A stretch of 64,000 nucleotides of DNA from Capitulum mitella (taxonomy: Eukaryota; Arthropoda; Thecostraca; Pollicipedomorpha; Pollicipedidae), in contig CP099843.1 in the NCBI GenBank assembly GCA_030062745.1, positions 1,364,001 through 1,428,000 of the forward strand. The letters run 5' to 3'. Within the stretch, counting starts at the first letter, position 1, and each line of letters begins with the position of its first letter. Positions 11,339-22,444 of the stretch are shown piece by piece. A model generated the notes under the pieces. The model was not told where the DNA came from, searched no databases, and worked only from the letters and a program-made list of their open reading frames with translations. The position numbers and the translations under genes were made by a program.

Positions 11339-12305
11339 ACATTTTTATTTCGTTCACTGCTCCACTGTTCCTTTCATGCTGGATGGAGTTTGGTTGTCAT
11401 TTGTCTTTGAAAGCTGGTTACAGGGGTGACTGGATGAATTTAAACTTTTTGTGCGTGTGGGATGGAAGAACGTAGATGTTTGTTCGCTCAGGTCACAGAC
11501 ATGTGGGAAGGAAAATGCTGTTTCCTCATTGTAGAATTCCAGGGTAACAGATGCTGTATGTAACTGTAAGGTGCATTGTGAATGATCTGTGGTTCATTTG
11601 TACCTTGTTTTCACAGGTGGAAGTGTCCAAACTGCAGCTAGATTTTTAGAGGGCAGCCTTCACATCAATCATGTCGGTGTCATCGATATACCTTTTAGAT
11701 TCCAAAGGGAAGGTATGAAATATCTGTATGCCGCATTTTTGTCTTTACAATACTGGTTCAATCCTGGTTTTGACAATGTATTGTTTTGGCTAAAATCATG
11801 TGAAAGAATGCCAGATATTGTATCTTTTGGTAATGAATTCAGAAGTGTTCAGGCTATGTATAGTATATGCTTGCTGAATGCTTTGGATGTACAGGCTGAC
11901 ATTATTTCCACTAGCAAATAGGCTTCCTTTCCCTCACTATGGTTCAGGTTCATTGCAGCCTGCTAGGCATTCCATGGTTTCCTGATGACTGCTATGGAAA
12001 TGGTAAATGTTGTTTGTAAATATAGTTAAATGTGGTTGGCATGAGGTGCAAATGCACGTCTTTTGGATGTTCATTGACTGGTTATCATGCCATGATCATG
12101 TCGCACATGTCTGTAGAAGATTCTTTTTTAGTCACCATGGAACTGTTATATTTGCAATGATAACATTGTGTATGGTTGATCTCAGCCTTTTGTGAAGCAA
12201 TTTGAGTTGTCTTCATTTTTGATGCATGTTCTGGTTGTGCTGCATATTCAGTATGTGCCTTCAGTTTGTGACAATGGGAACAGCTAATGTTTGCTGGGTT
12301 TTCAG
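11339..12305. other. Sequence upstream of the first visible AP-1 mu exon
   Basis: The missing first coding exon (about 14 codons in animal orthologues, ending just before the valine of the first visible exon) was searched for here by eye and not found. A frame open at 11589-11921 has no recognisable domain. The sequence is probably intron or upstream spacer. Confidence 0.5.
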
Positions 12306-12416
12306 GTACTTATATCCCGCAACTACCGAGGGGACATTGAGCCCAGTGTTATTGACAAGTTCATGCCCCTGCTGATGGAGCGTGAAGAAGAGGGCTCAAT
12401 GACGCCCATAATACAG
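12306..12416 (+). CDS. AP1M1: AP-1 mu exon (first visible)
   Basis: 37 codons, phase 0 at both ends, from VLISRNYRGDIEPS to MTPIIQ. The acceptor is TTTTCAG and the donor GTAACT. It continues an upstream exon that should encode the initiator Met and the YVLDLKGK-type strand. That exon was not located. Confidence 0.93.
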
Positions 12417-15400
12417 GTAACTCACTGTAGCTCAGTGGGTCTGATGCACATCCCATTGTTTTTTGCTCATAAAAAGAAACATTTCAGTTACATTTGGATT
12501 TGTTTGACAAGTTTTATGCATGTTTTTCGACCATCTGTAATAGGAGGACCACAGGTACTTGACGCAGAAATCCGGAAATGTGCGGTTTCTCTTGTTTGGA
12601 AATATATGGAAAATAACTTTACCTCCTAATTATGCCTTATCCTTCAAGATCCAGTAGCAGAAATTACTTTCTGGGGCATTTTTTATGTTTTCGTGTAGGA
12701 AGCGAAATGTTACGCATCACTTGTATCATGTTAACCCAACTGGGGTAATTGTTACACGGAAAGGTGTAAATTGATACAGTGACTACTACACACAAATTAT
12801 GGCTGGTTAAGAAATTAAAATGGTGTCTTCATGACGTTAAAACTCTGAAGAACATAGCTGTACTGAAGTTGAGGTAAATGTGTCAACATACCGCAGCAAT
12901 GCACTTAAATAACTATGCTGTGATTTGTGCAAGCAAAGGTTGTCTTGAAAGGTTATGCATATGGCAACACCTAGAAAGTATAAAGAAATTCCGAATCGCA
13001 GCATTATAAAGCAAGAGCGGTTCTTAACGATTTGTAAATTGATCCAGGGGTAAACCAAGCTTTTAGATCTTGAATAGGTTTCTCACCATCAGAGCTACTA
13101 CCAGGCAAAGTTTGGTATAAACCATCGCTCAGCGTACGTCGTTCCAGCCGACAACATTATTCGCGTGCAGTTCGTGGTACACTTTTCTGTCGCCTTCTCA
13201 CTAGATTACTAAAAGTAGGGTGTGGAGAAGTTGATGAGGACTGCAAAGTATGAAGTAGTGTCTTAAAATAATTGTCATGGTTACAAGCCATGGACAGTTG
13301 TGTCTTGGATTCCGATTTTGACGACATTTATACGCGGAATGTATGGCTCTCTGAACTCATGTGTTGCAAGCCCCAGGTGGTACCGGTGACACGGCCAGGA
13401 TGACTAGGGGTCGTCAGTTCAAATTTTGGAACTCATAAAGAATGATTAATTGGAATTCGAGCAGCCGAATCCGAGGTTGATACAATCTGTGTCAGCGCGC
13501 CCCATACAACGTCCGCGGCCTTTTCGATCATACTGCGTGCCATGACGGTCATGTTATCGTATCAAAAAGAAAAAAATAATCCGACGTTATGAAGGTAAAG
13601 GACTAACGTAACGGTGGTTTACCCGGAAATATTGACAGGTTAACGATGAAAAATATGGAGGGACATTGTCGGAAGATTGAGATTTACTTGACCTCCGGAA
13701 ATTTAACCGCTGCTCACGTCGTCGGGACTATGCGTCGACTGTTCGTCAAACGACATTGAAATAAAGACGAGCACACCAAAATAAATGCGCCTGTTTTTTT
13801 GCGACAACACAACTATTGCTTTGGCGGGAAAGGACATTTTGTCTAAGTATTCCTGTATCAAGTGAACCTAGTTGAAGTCAAGTGAAGTCGTCCTATCACT
13901 TTATTTTATTATTCCTTTTTTCATGAAGCTTGGGGTGGCGATGTTTATCAGAAGCGGTTGTGTGGTATCCAAACATTTGTATTGGAGATGTCATCTGTTC
14001 ACGTAAAATCTGGTATTTTTGTCACTTGAAATGTCATCAGACCAAATCAGCTGAACCTCACGGACGTTGTATTGCCGTGAGTGTCGTGCGCGACCGTTCA
14101 CTGGTAGCATGCAGGAGCTGTCCACTTAAGCATGAATACCTTTGGTGCTGAAATAAATGCTCTTTTTGTTACATGGTTTTCTGTTTATGAATATCTTTTT
14201 TGTTACACAAATTCTCTTACATAAGCACAAAATGAAATTGATAGAAAATGCACCTTTAGTGACATACTTGGAAGTAAGGAATTACTTAAGATTTTTTTTG
14301 TATTTTTGGTTTTCTGTTGACTAAATTTCAGCTTGTGCTGTACTGAATGCATGCTGCCAAGATTTTGCATTGTGCACATTGTGGCTGAAACGTGCTGAAT
14401 AAAGTGAGGCACGATGCTTTGCCTCTGTTTCAGACCAATGGCTGCACATTCATGTACATCAAGCACAGCAACGTGTACGTCGTCAGTACGTCCCGCAAGA
14501 ACGCCAACGTCAGCATGGTGTTCGTTTTTCTTCACCGTCTTGTGCAGGTAAGAAAGGCTGCCAAGTTCTCACTGTAAAAGCCTCAGGAACAGCCTCGGTA
14601 GTGAAATGCATTTGTTCATCCTTCCTAGGGCGACCGCTGTCCAACGACCACCATTTACTTGGTGATGAGTGATTTCCTTCGAAGACATAATGATCTTGCC
14701 TGTGGCTGGGTCCGAGTAAATGTGTCCTTAATATTGGTCCCCATTGCATCAGATTAGGCTGGTTGGAGATATGTTTACGATATCATTACGTAATTCGCTG
14801 GAATTGGGTGTCCAACCGTCCTTGCGGCCCTTAACGTTCGGCGAACTGTTCCCGGCGCAGGTGTTTGAACATTACTTCAAGGAGCTGGAGGAAGAGAGTC
14901 TCCGAGACAACTTCGTCATCGTGTACGAGCTGCTGGACGAGCTGCTGGACTTTGGCTACCCGCAGACGACAGACAGCAAAATTTTGCAGGAGTGAGTGGT
15001 CGTCGCCAGTACCGTTCCTGCGATATGCCCTGGGGTCTGTGAACGGGCCGACTACCATCTCACAGATGGAGGGACGGGGGAAGGGTTCGACCTGGAATCG
15101 GTGGCAGTCATCGTTTATTCTGATTCAACAGTCTGATACGAAGTCCCCCGAGCTCGTTTTTTCTGTTATTCATTTGAGTGAATATCCTGTCCGCAACACT
15201 TCTGACCTTTCTCTGGTCCTTTTCGACACTGGAGGCTGTGGCCAGTGGCCTGACGTGCGCGCTGGACTGTCGGGCGGTGACGTGTTCACTCGTGGCCCAC
15301 TCGTGTCAGGTACATCACACAGGAGAGCCACAAGCTGGAGCTGGCGCCGCGACCGCCCATGGCCGTCACCAACGCCGTCTCCTGGCGCTCCGAGGGCATC

Positions 15401-18400
15401 AAGTACAGGAAGAACGAGGTCTTCCTGGACGTCATCGAGTCGGTCAATCTGCTGGTACGTTATCGAGTCGGTCAACCTTCTGGCACGTTATCGAGTCGGT
15501 CACAAGTGGTTGCTTTGCTCTCTTTGAGACCGAAAGGTGCCTGGTTGGAATCCGGGCTATAGCGACATTTCGCCGTCCCCGCAACAACCGGCGGAATTGA
15601 GATTGCGACGCGGAATTACCTTAGCAATTGAGGGCGTCGTTAAATAACCCAATTACCAACCAACCAACCAACCAACCAACCTGCTTGTATGTTGCGAAGT
15701 CGGCCAGCTGGCTTGTTCGTCATTAGATCAGCCCGCTTGCACGTTTTCCAGTCCAGGCGGCCCGTTTTCACATTATCAAGTCTGTGGAACTGCTGGTACG
15801 CGCTTCATTATTCAGCCGGACGACAAAATCGCCGCTCAGAAATAGCGTTATCTCTGCAAAACGTGACGTGCAATGTTGCAAACCTGGGTCGCTGTGTGAT
15901 TTCCGTTTGGATGCGAAAATTGCAGTTTGGACAAGTTTTCTCGGATCTGATCAGCGTGCCGATTTGGACAAATTTCGTTATGCTTATTTGTCGTAGTGCC
16001 ATGTGTTTGCAATGTCGCAACGCAGCGACATCAGAAGACTTTTTCCCTTAAGGAAGTCGGAACGGTTGCTCCTGAAAACGGCGTATTTCGCTGCGGTCGC
16101 CTTCGGCCCCAGCCGTTGACCGGAAGCACTGACACCGTGTCGGCCGCAGGCCAACTCCAACGGTAACGTGCTGCGCAGCGAGATCGTCGGCAGCATCAAG
16201 ATGCGGGTCTATCTGTCGGGCATGCCCGAACTGCGGCTGGGCCTCAACGACAAGGTGCTCTTCGAGAGCACGGGACGCGGCAAGAGCAAGTCCGTGGAAC
16301 TGGAGGACACCAAGTTCCATCAGTGCGTCCGGCTGTCCAGGTGGGCGATTTGGGCGCTGAGTGCTTCGTGAGCGCCCGACACGGAAACCAGACGTGGGGT
16401 GGCTGGACGGGCCTGTGTGTTGTCGCCAGTGCGGGGAGTAAAACGGGCGTCTCGTGCTGCACATTGTGACGTGACAGCTGTGTTGCGCTGCTGTCCGTCG
16501 TCGTTGCACGTCACCGTATCGAACAACAGGCAGACTGATCATTTGCCTCTGGTGACCGGCGCATCCGCTGGCAGGTTCGAGAACGACAGGACGATATCGT
16601 TCATCCCGCCCGACGGCGACTTTGAGCTGATGTCGTACCGCCTGAACACGCACGTGAGTCTGCGACCTCTCCGCGCGCGGTGACTCACGGCCGGTGTGTA
16701 CGGTGCGCCCCATGTGTCTCCGGCGCGGCGGCGCTCACGCACTCTGAGTCACGGCCGGCTGGCAGACGAGCGGCGGCGCCGGCCGCCCCGCGCCGGCCGC
16801 TGTGGCCCGGCGCCGATGAATCAGAGACGGCTGGAGAGTCTGAGATGGCCCGCGCCCGAAACGCCCGGTGGTCTCCGCGTGTTGTCGGTGTGTCGCGTCC
16901 CTGGCCTTTGTGCTGTTCTCGGCCTCCGGTCCCTTCTGATCCCGGTTCCATCTTGTCCCCGTGGGTCATCTCTGTGTTTTCTTGCTTATTACTGTCGAGG
17001 CTGTTGGTCGAGTGAATCTGCTTCAGGTAGAAGAAAAAGAAAAATTGCACGGCCGTCCGGTCTGGCTATAGCACATCTTGCGAGCTGATAACTTCATAAC
17101 CAATGTGTACCGAATCGTAAAAACTAGCCCCTATTCTTTAAATGGTATGCATCGCCTTTTGCGATGGATGCGTGTTTTTGAACTGCTTGCAGTGCCCCGG
17201 GGTAATGCTGGAGTAGTTTGTGTTGTGTTGGAAAAAGAGACATCACGGGAAAATTGATGTGCCAAAGTTTTATACCTTTTCGGCCGAGAGTTATTGTTCT
17301 CCGGGCGTGAGCTCTTCAAGGGCTACCTCGCTATGCATGCTAAATCTTTGTCATCTCAGGAGCGAAGAGCGGTGGAGAAAATCGGAAAACTGCCCTTGTT
17401 TTGCCCATGCTTGTCTACTCTGTGCTGCTTCGTACCTCGAGAAGTGTTTTCTTTCATCTTATTTCGCTAAAATGTTATCATAACCCTGAAGGAGGCGTGT
17501 TCCAGCGTAGCAAACACGGAATTCGGACGTGTTGCATGCAGTCATATTGCAGACATTTTGCAGACAGATATGGGGCACTTTGAATGCCTTTGCCTTTTTA
17601 AGGCAGTTGCCGCTAGCGATTTGTACGGGCCAAGGGTAGCTTTTGCAAAGTTGGAGATGTCACGGCCTTTATAAACAGGCCATGTCCCAGAAATGGCTTT
17701 ACGGCATATTTAGAAATTGACATGTATGCCATAAATATATGTAGAACTTAGCGTCTGAAAATTTCAGGTTCGTTGAGTAAAGACAACAAAACTACGAGGA
17801 ACACGCACGTGGGGGGGGGGGGCGTGGGGAAGCTGTTTAAGAGAAAAGATGCGCTCACCTTGCGCCCCGCAGGCCGTCTTAGTGGTGTTGCTATCCCTTC
17901 CCTGGCCTCGTTCTGCCTGATTCGGTACGACTGTTTCCGTCGTATGTGAGCTCAGGGCCAGAAGCTTCCAGCAGGCTTCCTATTTTACAGGACGTACGTG
18001 GTGGCGCGACGACGTAACGGTTGCTCTGAAAACTGAAAGCTCTCGCCAGTTATATGGCGCCTTTCGTCCGATGATGTATTTATTGCGGGGGAACAAACAC
18101 TCTCGTAGATCATCGAAATTCACAGCCCATCACTTTCAGCATCCCAAGATACCTGACGGGGCACCGTAGACGTCTCTGCCGACGGTCGAATAACCCTTTA
18201 CGAACTTCTTGGGCTGTGGGCAAATCGGCCCTTGACTGTTAGATTGTTGACCGCAGGCTGTTTGTTGTACACAACAGTATCGTAACGCCAGTCCTCCTGT
18301 AGCGTTATGGTGGAATTCGGCCATTTGTGACATTGTGACGCAGCTGTTGTACTAAATGCCGGCGTCTGACAGGGACCGGTCTGATGTTTACACTGGCCGG

Positions 18401-21400
18401 CCGGCCGGCGCCCGCAGGTGAAGCCACTCATCTGGATCGAGTCGGTGATCGAGCGACACGCTCACAGCCGCGTCGAGTACATGGTCAAGGCCAAGTCCCA
18501 GTTCAAACGGCGCTCCACGGCCAACAACGTGGAGATTATCATCCCGGTGCCCAACGACGCCGACTCGCCCAAGTTCAAGACGACCATCGGCAGCGTGAAG
18601 TACGTGCCGGAGAAGAGCTGCATCGTCTGGAGCATCAAGTCGTTTCCGGTGCGTGAGACTGGCCGTTTAGGGCTGGCGGTAGAGAACAGACGGGACGGTG
18701 GGTCGGGGTGGAGACCAGACAGGACGGTGGGCTGGGATGGAGACCAGACAGGACGGTGGGCTGGGGTGGAGACCAGACAGGATGGAGAGCTGGGGGTGGA
18801 GACCAGACAGGATGGAGAGCTGGGGATGGAGACCGGGATGGACTGGGATGGAGACCAGGCAGGACGGTGGACTGGGATGGAGACCAGACTGGACGGTGGG
18901 CTGGGGGTGGAGACCAGACGAGACGGAGGGCTGGGGGTGGAGACCAGACAGGACGGAGGGCTGGGGTGGAGACGCGGTACGGTGGACAGGTCTTCGTTGA
19001 CACTCGCGGGCGAAGCCAGATTAGCCCAGTGCTGTGATTGGTCGATGCCAAAGTGCTGCATGGCTGTTGCGTTTTTCACTGGCTGCTAATTGCGATGTCA
19101 CGTGGCACCCGAGCTGCTCGTCTTCCACGGTATTGGGTATTTGTGTCATGTTTCCAGACCTTGTTTTGGTTACGAGACATATTGGTTTTGTCTTTAAATA
19201 AAAAACAATTCACGTGTATGTTAAGTGGCTTGAAATTCCTTCTGATGTGTTTCGAAGGGTTTAAGGGCGGATGGTTGATGGTTGCATCTTTCATAATGAA
19301 AGGAAGTGTCGGGCTAATGTGCTTCTCAGTGTGGTAAGAAGCATCTGAAGATTTTTCCAGGGCAATCAGGAATATCCAATGATGGTGTTTCTCAGGGCAT
19401 TGAGGAGTATCTGATTATGCTGTATTTTCATCGTGGTAAGGAATATCTGACGATATCCGTTTTCAGCGTAGCAAGGAGTATGCGACGATTTTGTTTTTCA
19501 GAACGGTGGGCGGTAAAGTGTGTCTGATGATGTTGCTTCTCAAAGTGGTCAGGAGTATGTGGTGATTTTGTTTGTCAGGCCGGTGAAGAGTATCTAATGG
19601 TATTCCGCCTCATCATGGTAAGGAGCACTGATGATATTGTTTCTCGGTGTGGTCAGGGATATGTGGCGGTTTTGTTTTTCAAGGTGGCGCTTGGTAAGTG
19701 GTATCTGATGGTATTGTTTCCTAGTGTGGTCAGGACCGTGTGGTGATTTTGTTTCTCAGGGCGGGAAGGAGTATCTGATGCGGGCCCACTTTGGCCTGCC
19801 GAGCGTCGTGGCGGAAGAAGTGGACGGAAAGCCGCCCATCAACGTCCGATTCGAGATCCCTTACTTTACCACCTCTGGCATTCAGGTAGGTGACGCGATT
19901 GGTGCAGTGTGTTCGAGAGTGTTCGGCGAGGCCGTTACCCGAAATAACCAGCCATTATTTAGACGTTAGAGTCAAGCCTGGTGTTATGCGGAGTGCATAC
20001 AGTCTACGTTGTTGTATTTTTCTGGGAATTAAGTTGAAGTTTTCTCCGGAGTGTCGAGCCTAATGGTGCTGGTAGATCTGTGACATCCTGAAGGTCACAG
20101 CATGGCCCCTCTTTGCCTCCCTGAGTCACTATAGCCGTTTAGACTGAGAATTTCCTGGAATATGGAACCCTGGTGGCTACAGCAACAACAGCAGAGTGCG
20201 CGATGCCGCGTTTATCGGCATTGACAGTTATTTTGAGTCCTGTTTACGTCATATTTCACTGCTGAGAGTAGACGTGTGCCTGGATCCCGAGGAAATGCAG
20301 GTTATCGCCGTTTTGTATCCAACCCCTCGTTGACCTGGGCGGGTCATCGTCATCTCGGAAAGGTCGTGTCCCTCCGGAACAAAGCGGTGCACAGGTGACG
20401 CAACACTTACCCTGGTCAGCTTAGAGTCCGACGCAAGACGAAGATAACTTGCATTCCATCGGGATCCTGGCACATGTCTGGCTGAGACCATTCATATTTA
20501 GCTGGTTAGCCGTAGGTTAGGCATTAAGGGCGTGACGGAGGAAAAAGAATAGACTTGCAATTTTGAGTGGACGTAGGCATGGCGTTCCTAGAACGGTGCC
20601 TGTGCTTAAGCAGGCCTTGCCCGTGCCATGTCTCCAAGGAATGGAAGCAAAATGTGGATTTAAAATATGGAGTCTATGACAGCAAAACTTGTGACAATCA
20701 TGATAGTTGAATACTTAGCGTATATATGAGTGGTTACTTACAGCTGTTGGTTCCAGTTGTTGATCAACTGGAAATTATTGCAGATATTCTTACATGGTAG
20801 CAAACTATTGGGCAGTGACCAGCCGTGTCCATATCCGGCCACACGATGTCCAGTCATGCTCCAGTAGATCTGTGCCTTGGCTGGAACCGGAGCCGGAGCC
20901 GGCATTTTGGAAACGTTGCGACGGTAATGAAGAAGTTGTCGTACTGTGGTGGACCCGCCTCAGTTTACATGGATGTTCGACCGGAGTGTCAAAGGCTCTC
21001 GAGACCCTCGAGGGCTTAGCGTAAGCCCAAAAACACCCACTGAAGTCATGTTGGCCTCGTTGTTGAGCTGTACGGAGTTAGCTATGTTTTAAACCCGGAC
21101 GTCAGCAGAAAGAAGCTGCCGGCGTTAAAGGTAAACTTGAGCTCGACACTTTAGGCCCTGGAGACACCGAGGCCGTTGATTTGGACCAGCTCGGCAGGCT
21201 CTGGCTGACGACAGGAGGGGTGTTGCCATACGGCAGCAAACATTTGGTCGGCTTGTTCGGCTGGTAACTGGACAGACTCCCGATTGGAATGTGGTATATT
21301 TAAGTCAACCGGAAATAAAAATGAATCTGCTAGACAACAGACGTTTGGAGTTTGCTGGCAAGGCATGGCAGGCAGTGGTTTCAGTGACGCAAGAAACTCA

Positions 21401-22444
21401 TAGAAGGTTCAGTGAAATCCTCGAACTGAATATCCTTGGGACTGCACGTCGAAAGCGTGCACTTCCTAAAGGTGTACTTGCTGCAGGTAAAGATTCTACA
21501 ATTACTTTACTTAACTGTAGGATCGTGAACCAAAGGGAGGAGAGTCGGACGCCTTTCGGCCTGGGACCTCATTGAACCGTCGCGTTTCGTGGGCTCCACG
21601 GTCCAGGGTCCACGCCAGATTAAACAGGCCCCAGGACGCCCCCAGCGACCTTTGACGCCGCCCCTCCTTTAAGCTCCGGCTCGTCTGGGCTGGACATTAC
21701 CGGCGGCGGCGGCGCCAGTTCCGGATGTTCTCCAGTTTCCGTCGGCGATAAACAGCGTTGTGCAATATGTGGGCGAGCTGACCCGGCTCGTGGAACTATG
21801 TCGAGCGGACCGCAGTCAGGCTCGGACTCAGGACTCAGCCAGTGACTGATAGCCGCTGCGGACATGTGCTGGCATGCCGGCCAGGCGCGCCCCAGTCACC
21901 GGGGCGTCGGTTCTGGGGGATTGGCGGACTGGGAGAAATGGTCGCAGCGTGCGGCTGTGTTGATACTGACGTGTTTAAACTCAGGATCAGTGCTTTACGT
22001 CACTCTGGTTCATTGGCCCATAGGAATTTTCCTGCCGATTTTACTCCGCCTCTGCGACGTACAAGGGCGATTTGTGATCCAGGAAACTGGTGTGGCGTTT
22101 GAAGGCGTGATGGTCTGCAAGACCTGATGACGACGCCAGGGATCTGGCGCACCACTTTCACACACACACTGCGCCCAGTCGTATGGGTTAAAAGTATGTC
22201 CATAGCTTGGTGATGCGTTCGACCGGTTTTACAACTGACAGTTGAACCCGGGTCTTGCAGCAACGATCGGCGGCCGCGTCGGTCGGGCTGTGGGGCCGGG
22301 TGGAGCTGCTGCTTTGTGACCCGCTGAACCGTGCGTTCCCGTCAGGTGCGGTACCTGAAGATCATCGAGAAGAGCGGATACCAGGCGCTGCCCTGGGTGC
22401 GCTACATCACCCAGAACGGCGACTACCAGCTGCGCACCCAGTGA
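12306..22444 (+). CDS. AP1M1: AP-1 complex subunit mu (clathrin adaptor medium chain), nine exons
   Basis: Medium subunit of the AP-1 heterotetramer, which sorts YxxPhi-bearing cargo into clathrin coats between trans-Golgi network and endosomes. Joined exons: 12306-12416, 14434-14547, 14861-14991, 15310-15454, 16150-16340, 16575-16653, 18418-18648, 19760-19885, 22346-22444. They give 408 residues, against about 423 for the whole human protein, so only the first exon (about 14 residues) is missing. Phases match at every junction and all introns are GT-AG. The N-terminal part (exons 1-3 here) is the longin-like fold, with FKELEEESLRDNFV and TTDSKILQ. The rest is the mu homology domain: KNEVFLDVIESVNLL supplies the cargo-pocket F and D, and PWVRYITQNGDYQLRTQ ends the protein with the pocket W and R. 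QFKRRSTANNVEI and GGKEYLMRAHFGLPSV are near-identical to animal mu1. The AP-1 rather than AP-2 form is indicated by these blocks and by the LRTQ C-terminus. Very secure. Confidence 0.97.
12417..14433. other. AP-1 mu intron, no internal feature recognised
   Basis: A 2.0-kb AT-leaning intron between the first two visible exons. I see no repeat, RNA gene or element boundary in it. Confidence 0.6.
14434..14547 (+). CDS. AP1M1: AP-1 mu exon
   Basis: 38 codons in phase 0, TNGCTFMYIKHSNVYVVSTS through FLHRLVQ. Corresponds to the FMWIKHNNLYLVATSKKN region of the longin-like domain. Acceptor CTGTTTCAG, donor GTAAGA. Confidence 0.96.
14861..14991 (+). CDS. AP1M1: AP-1 mu exon
   Basis: 131 bases starting VFEHYFKELEEESLRDNF and ending in the split codon GA|G after KILQ. 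It completes the longin-like domain. Acceptor CCGGCGCAG, donor GTGAGT. Confidence 0.97.
15310..15454 (+). CDS. AP1M1: AP-1 mu exon
   Basis: 145 bases from the second part of the split Glu codon through YITQESHKLE, the linker, and KYRKNEVFLDVIESVNLL. It enters the mu homology domain and contains the Phe and Asp of the tyrosine-signal pocket. Donor GTACGT. The last 24 coding bases plus the donor are tandemly repeated into the intron (see 15431-15506). Confidence 0.97.
15431..15506 (+). repeat. 28-bp tandem repeat spanning a 5' splice site
   Basis: Copies at 15431-15458, 15459-15486 and a partial 15487-15506. The first copy is the coding exon end plus the donor. The second, GTTATCGAGTCGGTCAACCT and so on, has GGCACG where the true donor GGTACG stood, so it lacks the GT. 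The exon copy is constrained by the conserved protein, so the intronic copies are the derived ones. Confidence 0.9.
15507..16149. other. Remainder of AP-1 mu intron
   Basis: Contains a short CCAA microsatellite (15655-15680) and nothing else recognised. Confidence 0.6.
16150..16340 (+). CDS. AP1M1: AP-1 mu exon
   Basis: 191 bases, ANSNGNVLRSEIVGSIKMRV through VELEDTKFHQCVRLS and AG of a split Arg codon. Core of the mu homology domain. Acceptor GGCCGCAG, donor GTGGGC. Confidence 0.97.
16575..16653 (+). CDS. AP1M1: AP-1 mu exon
   Basis: 79 bases, completing Arg and then FENDRTISFIPPDGDFELMS through RLNTH. Acceptor CTGGCAG, donor GTGAGT. Confidence 0.97.
16654..18417. other. AP-1 mu intron of 1.8 kb
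   Basis: GC-rich at its 5' end and AT-richer in the middle. It holds a 12-G run (17811-17822). No gene-like block was recognised. Confidence 0.6.
18418..18648 (+). CDS. AP1M1: AP-1 mu exon
   Basis: 77 codons in phase 0, VKPLIWIESVIERHAHSRVE through SCIVWSIKSFP. Acceptor CCCGCAG, donor GTGCGT. A minisatellite begins within about 45 bases of the donor. Confidence 0.97.
18690..18975 (+). repeat. Intronic minisatellite, unit 29-30 bp
   Basis: About nine to ten copies of GGACGGTGGGCTGGG plus GTGGAGACCAGACA, with point and one-base length variants. It is purine-rich on the plus strand. The long frames open on both strands here are products of the repeat, not genes. Confidence 0.93.
19322..19759 (+). 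repeat. 35-bp degenerate tandem repeat spanning a 3' splice site
   Basis: About twelve diverged units of the form TTTCTCAGxGTGGTxAGGAG + TATCTGATGxTATTGT fill the end of this intron. The real acceptor and exon start (TTTCTCAG, then GGCGGGAAGGAGTATCTGATG) is the thirteenth unit. Units near 19389, 19461, 19494 and 19570 keep an AG at the matching position. The exon unit encodes conserved GGKEYLM, so the intron copies probably derive from it. Confidence 0.85.
19760..19885 (+). CDS. AP1M1: AP-1 mu exon
   Basis: 42 codons, GGKEYLMRAHFGLPSVVAEE through PYFTTSGIQ, phase 0. Acceptor TTTCTCAG, donor GTAGGT. The acceptor is the last of a series of similar tandem units, so cryptic upstream acceptors are possible. 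Confidence 0.97.
19886..22345. other. Last AP-1 mu intron, 2.5 kb
   Basis: No repeat array, RNA gene or further exon was recognised. Confidence 0.6.
22346..22444 (+). CDS. AP1M1: AP-1 mu last exon
   Basis: 32 codons plus TGA (22442-22444), VRYLKIIEKSGYQALPWVRY through GDYQLRTQ. Acceptor CCCGTCAG. It contains the Trp and Arg that complete the YxxPhi pocket. I see no canonical AATAAA in the following few hundred bases. Confidence 0.97.
   Translation: MRYLKIIEKSGYQALPWVRYITQNGDYQLRTQ

Noticed and set aside
11589-11921. 110-codon plus frame upstream of AP-1 mu
   Set aside because: No family recognised, and it is not the missing AP-1 mu first exon.
12318-12341. RGDIEPS in AP-1 mu and GDIEPSA in Mitf as a shared exon fragment
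   Set aside because: The AP-1 mu residues are in their normal homologous place (RGDxE in orthologues), so the likeness is most likely coincidence.
18462-19079. Long overlapping open frames on both strands rich in repeated WRPDR or STPSPPS
   Set aside because: They are translations of the 29-30 bp intronic minisatellite plus the end of an AP-1 mu exon.
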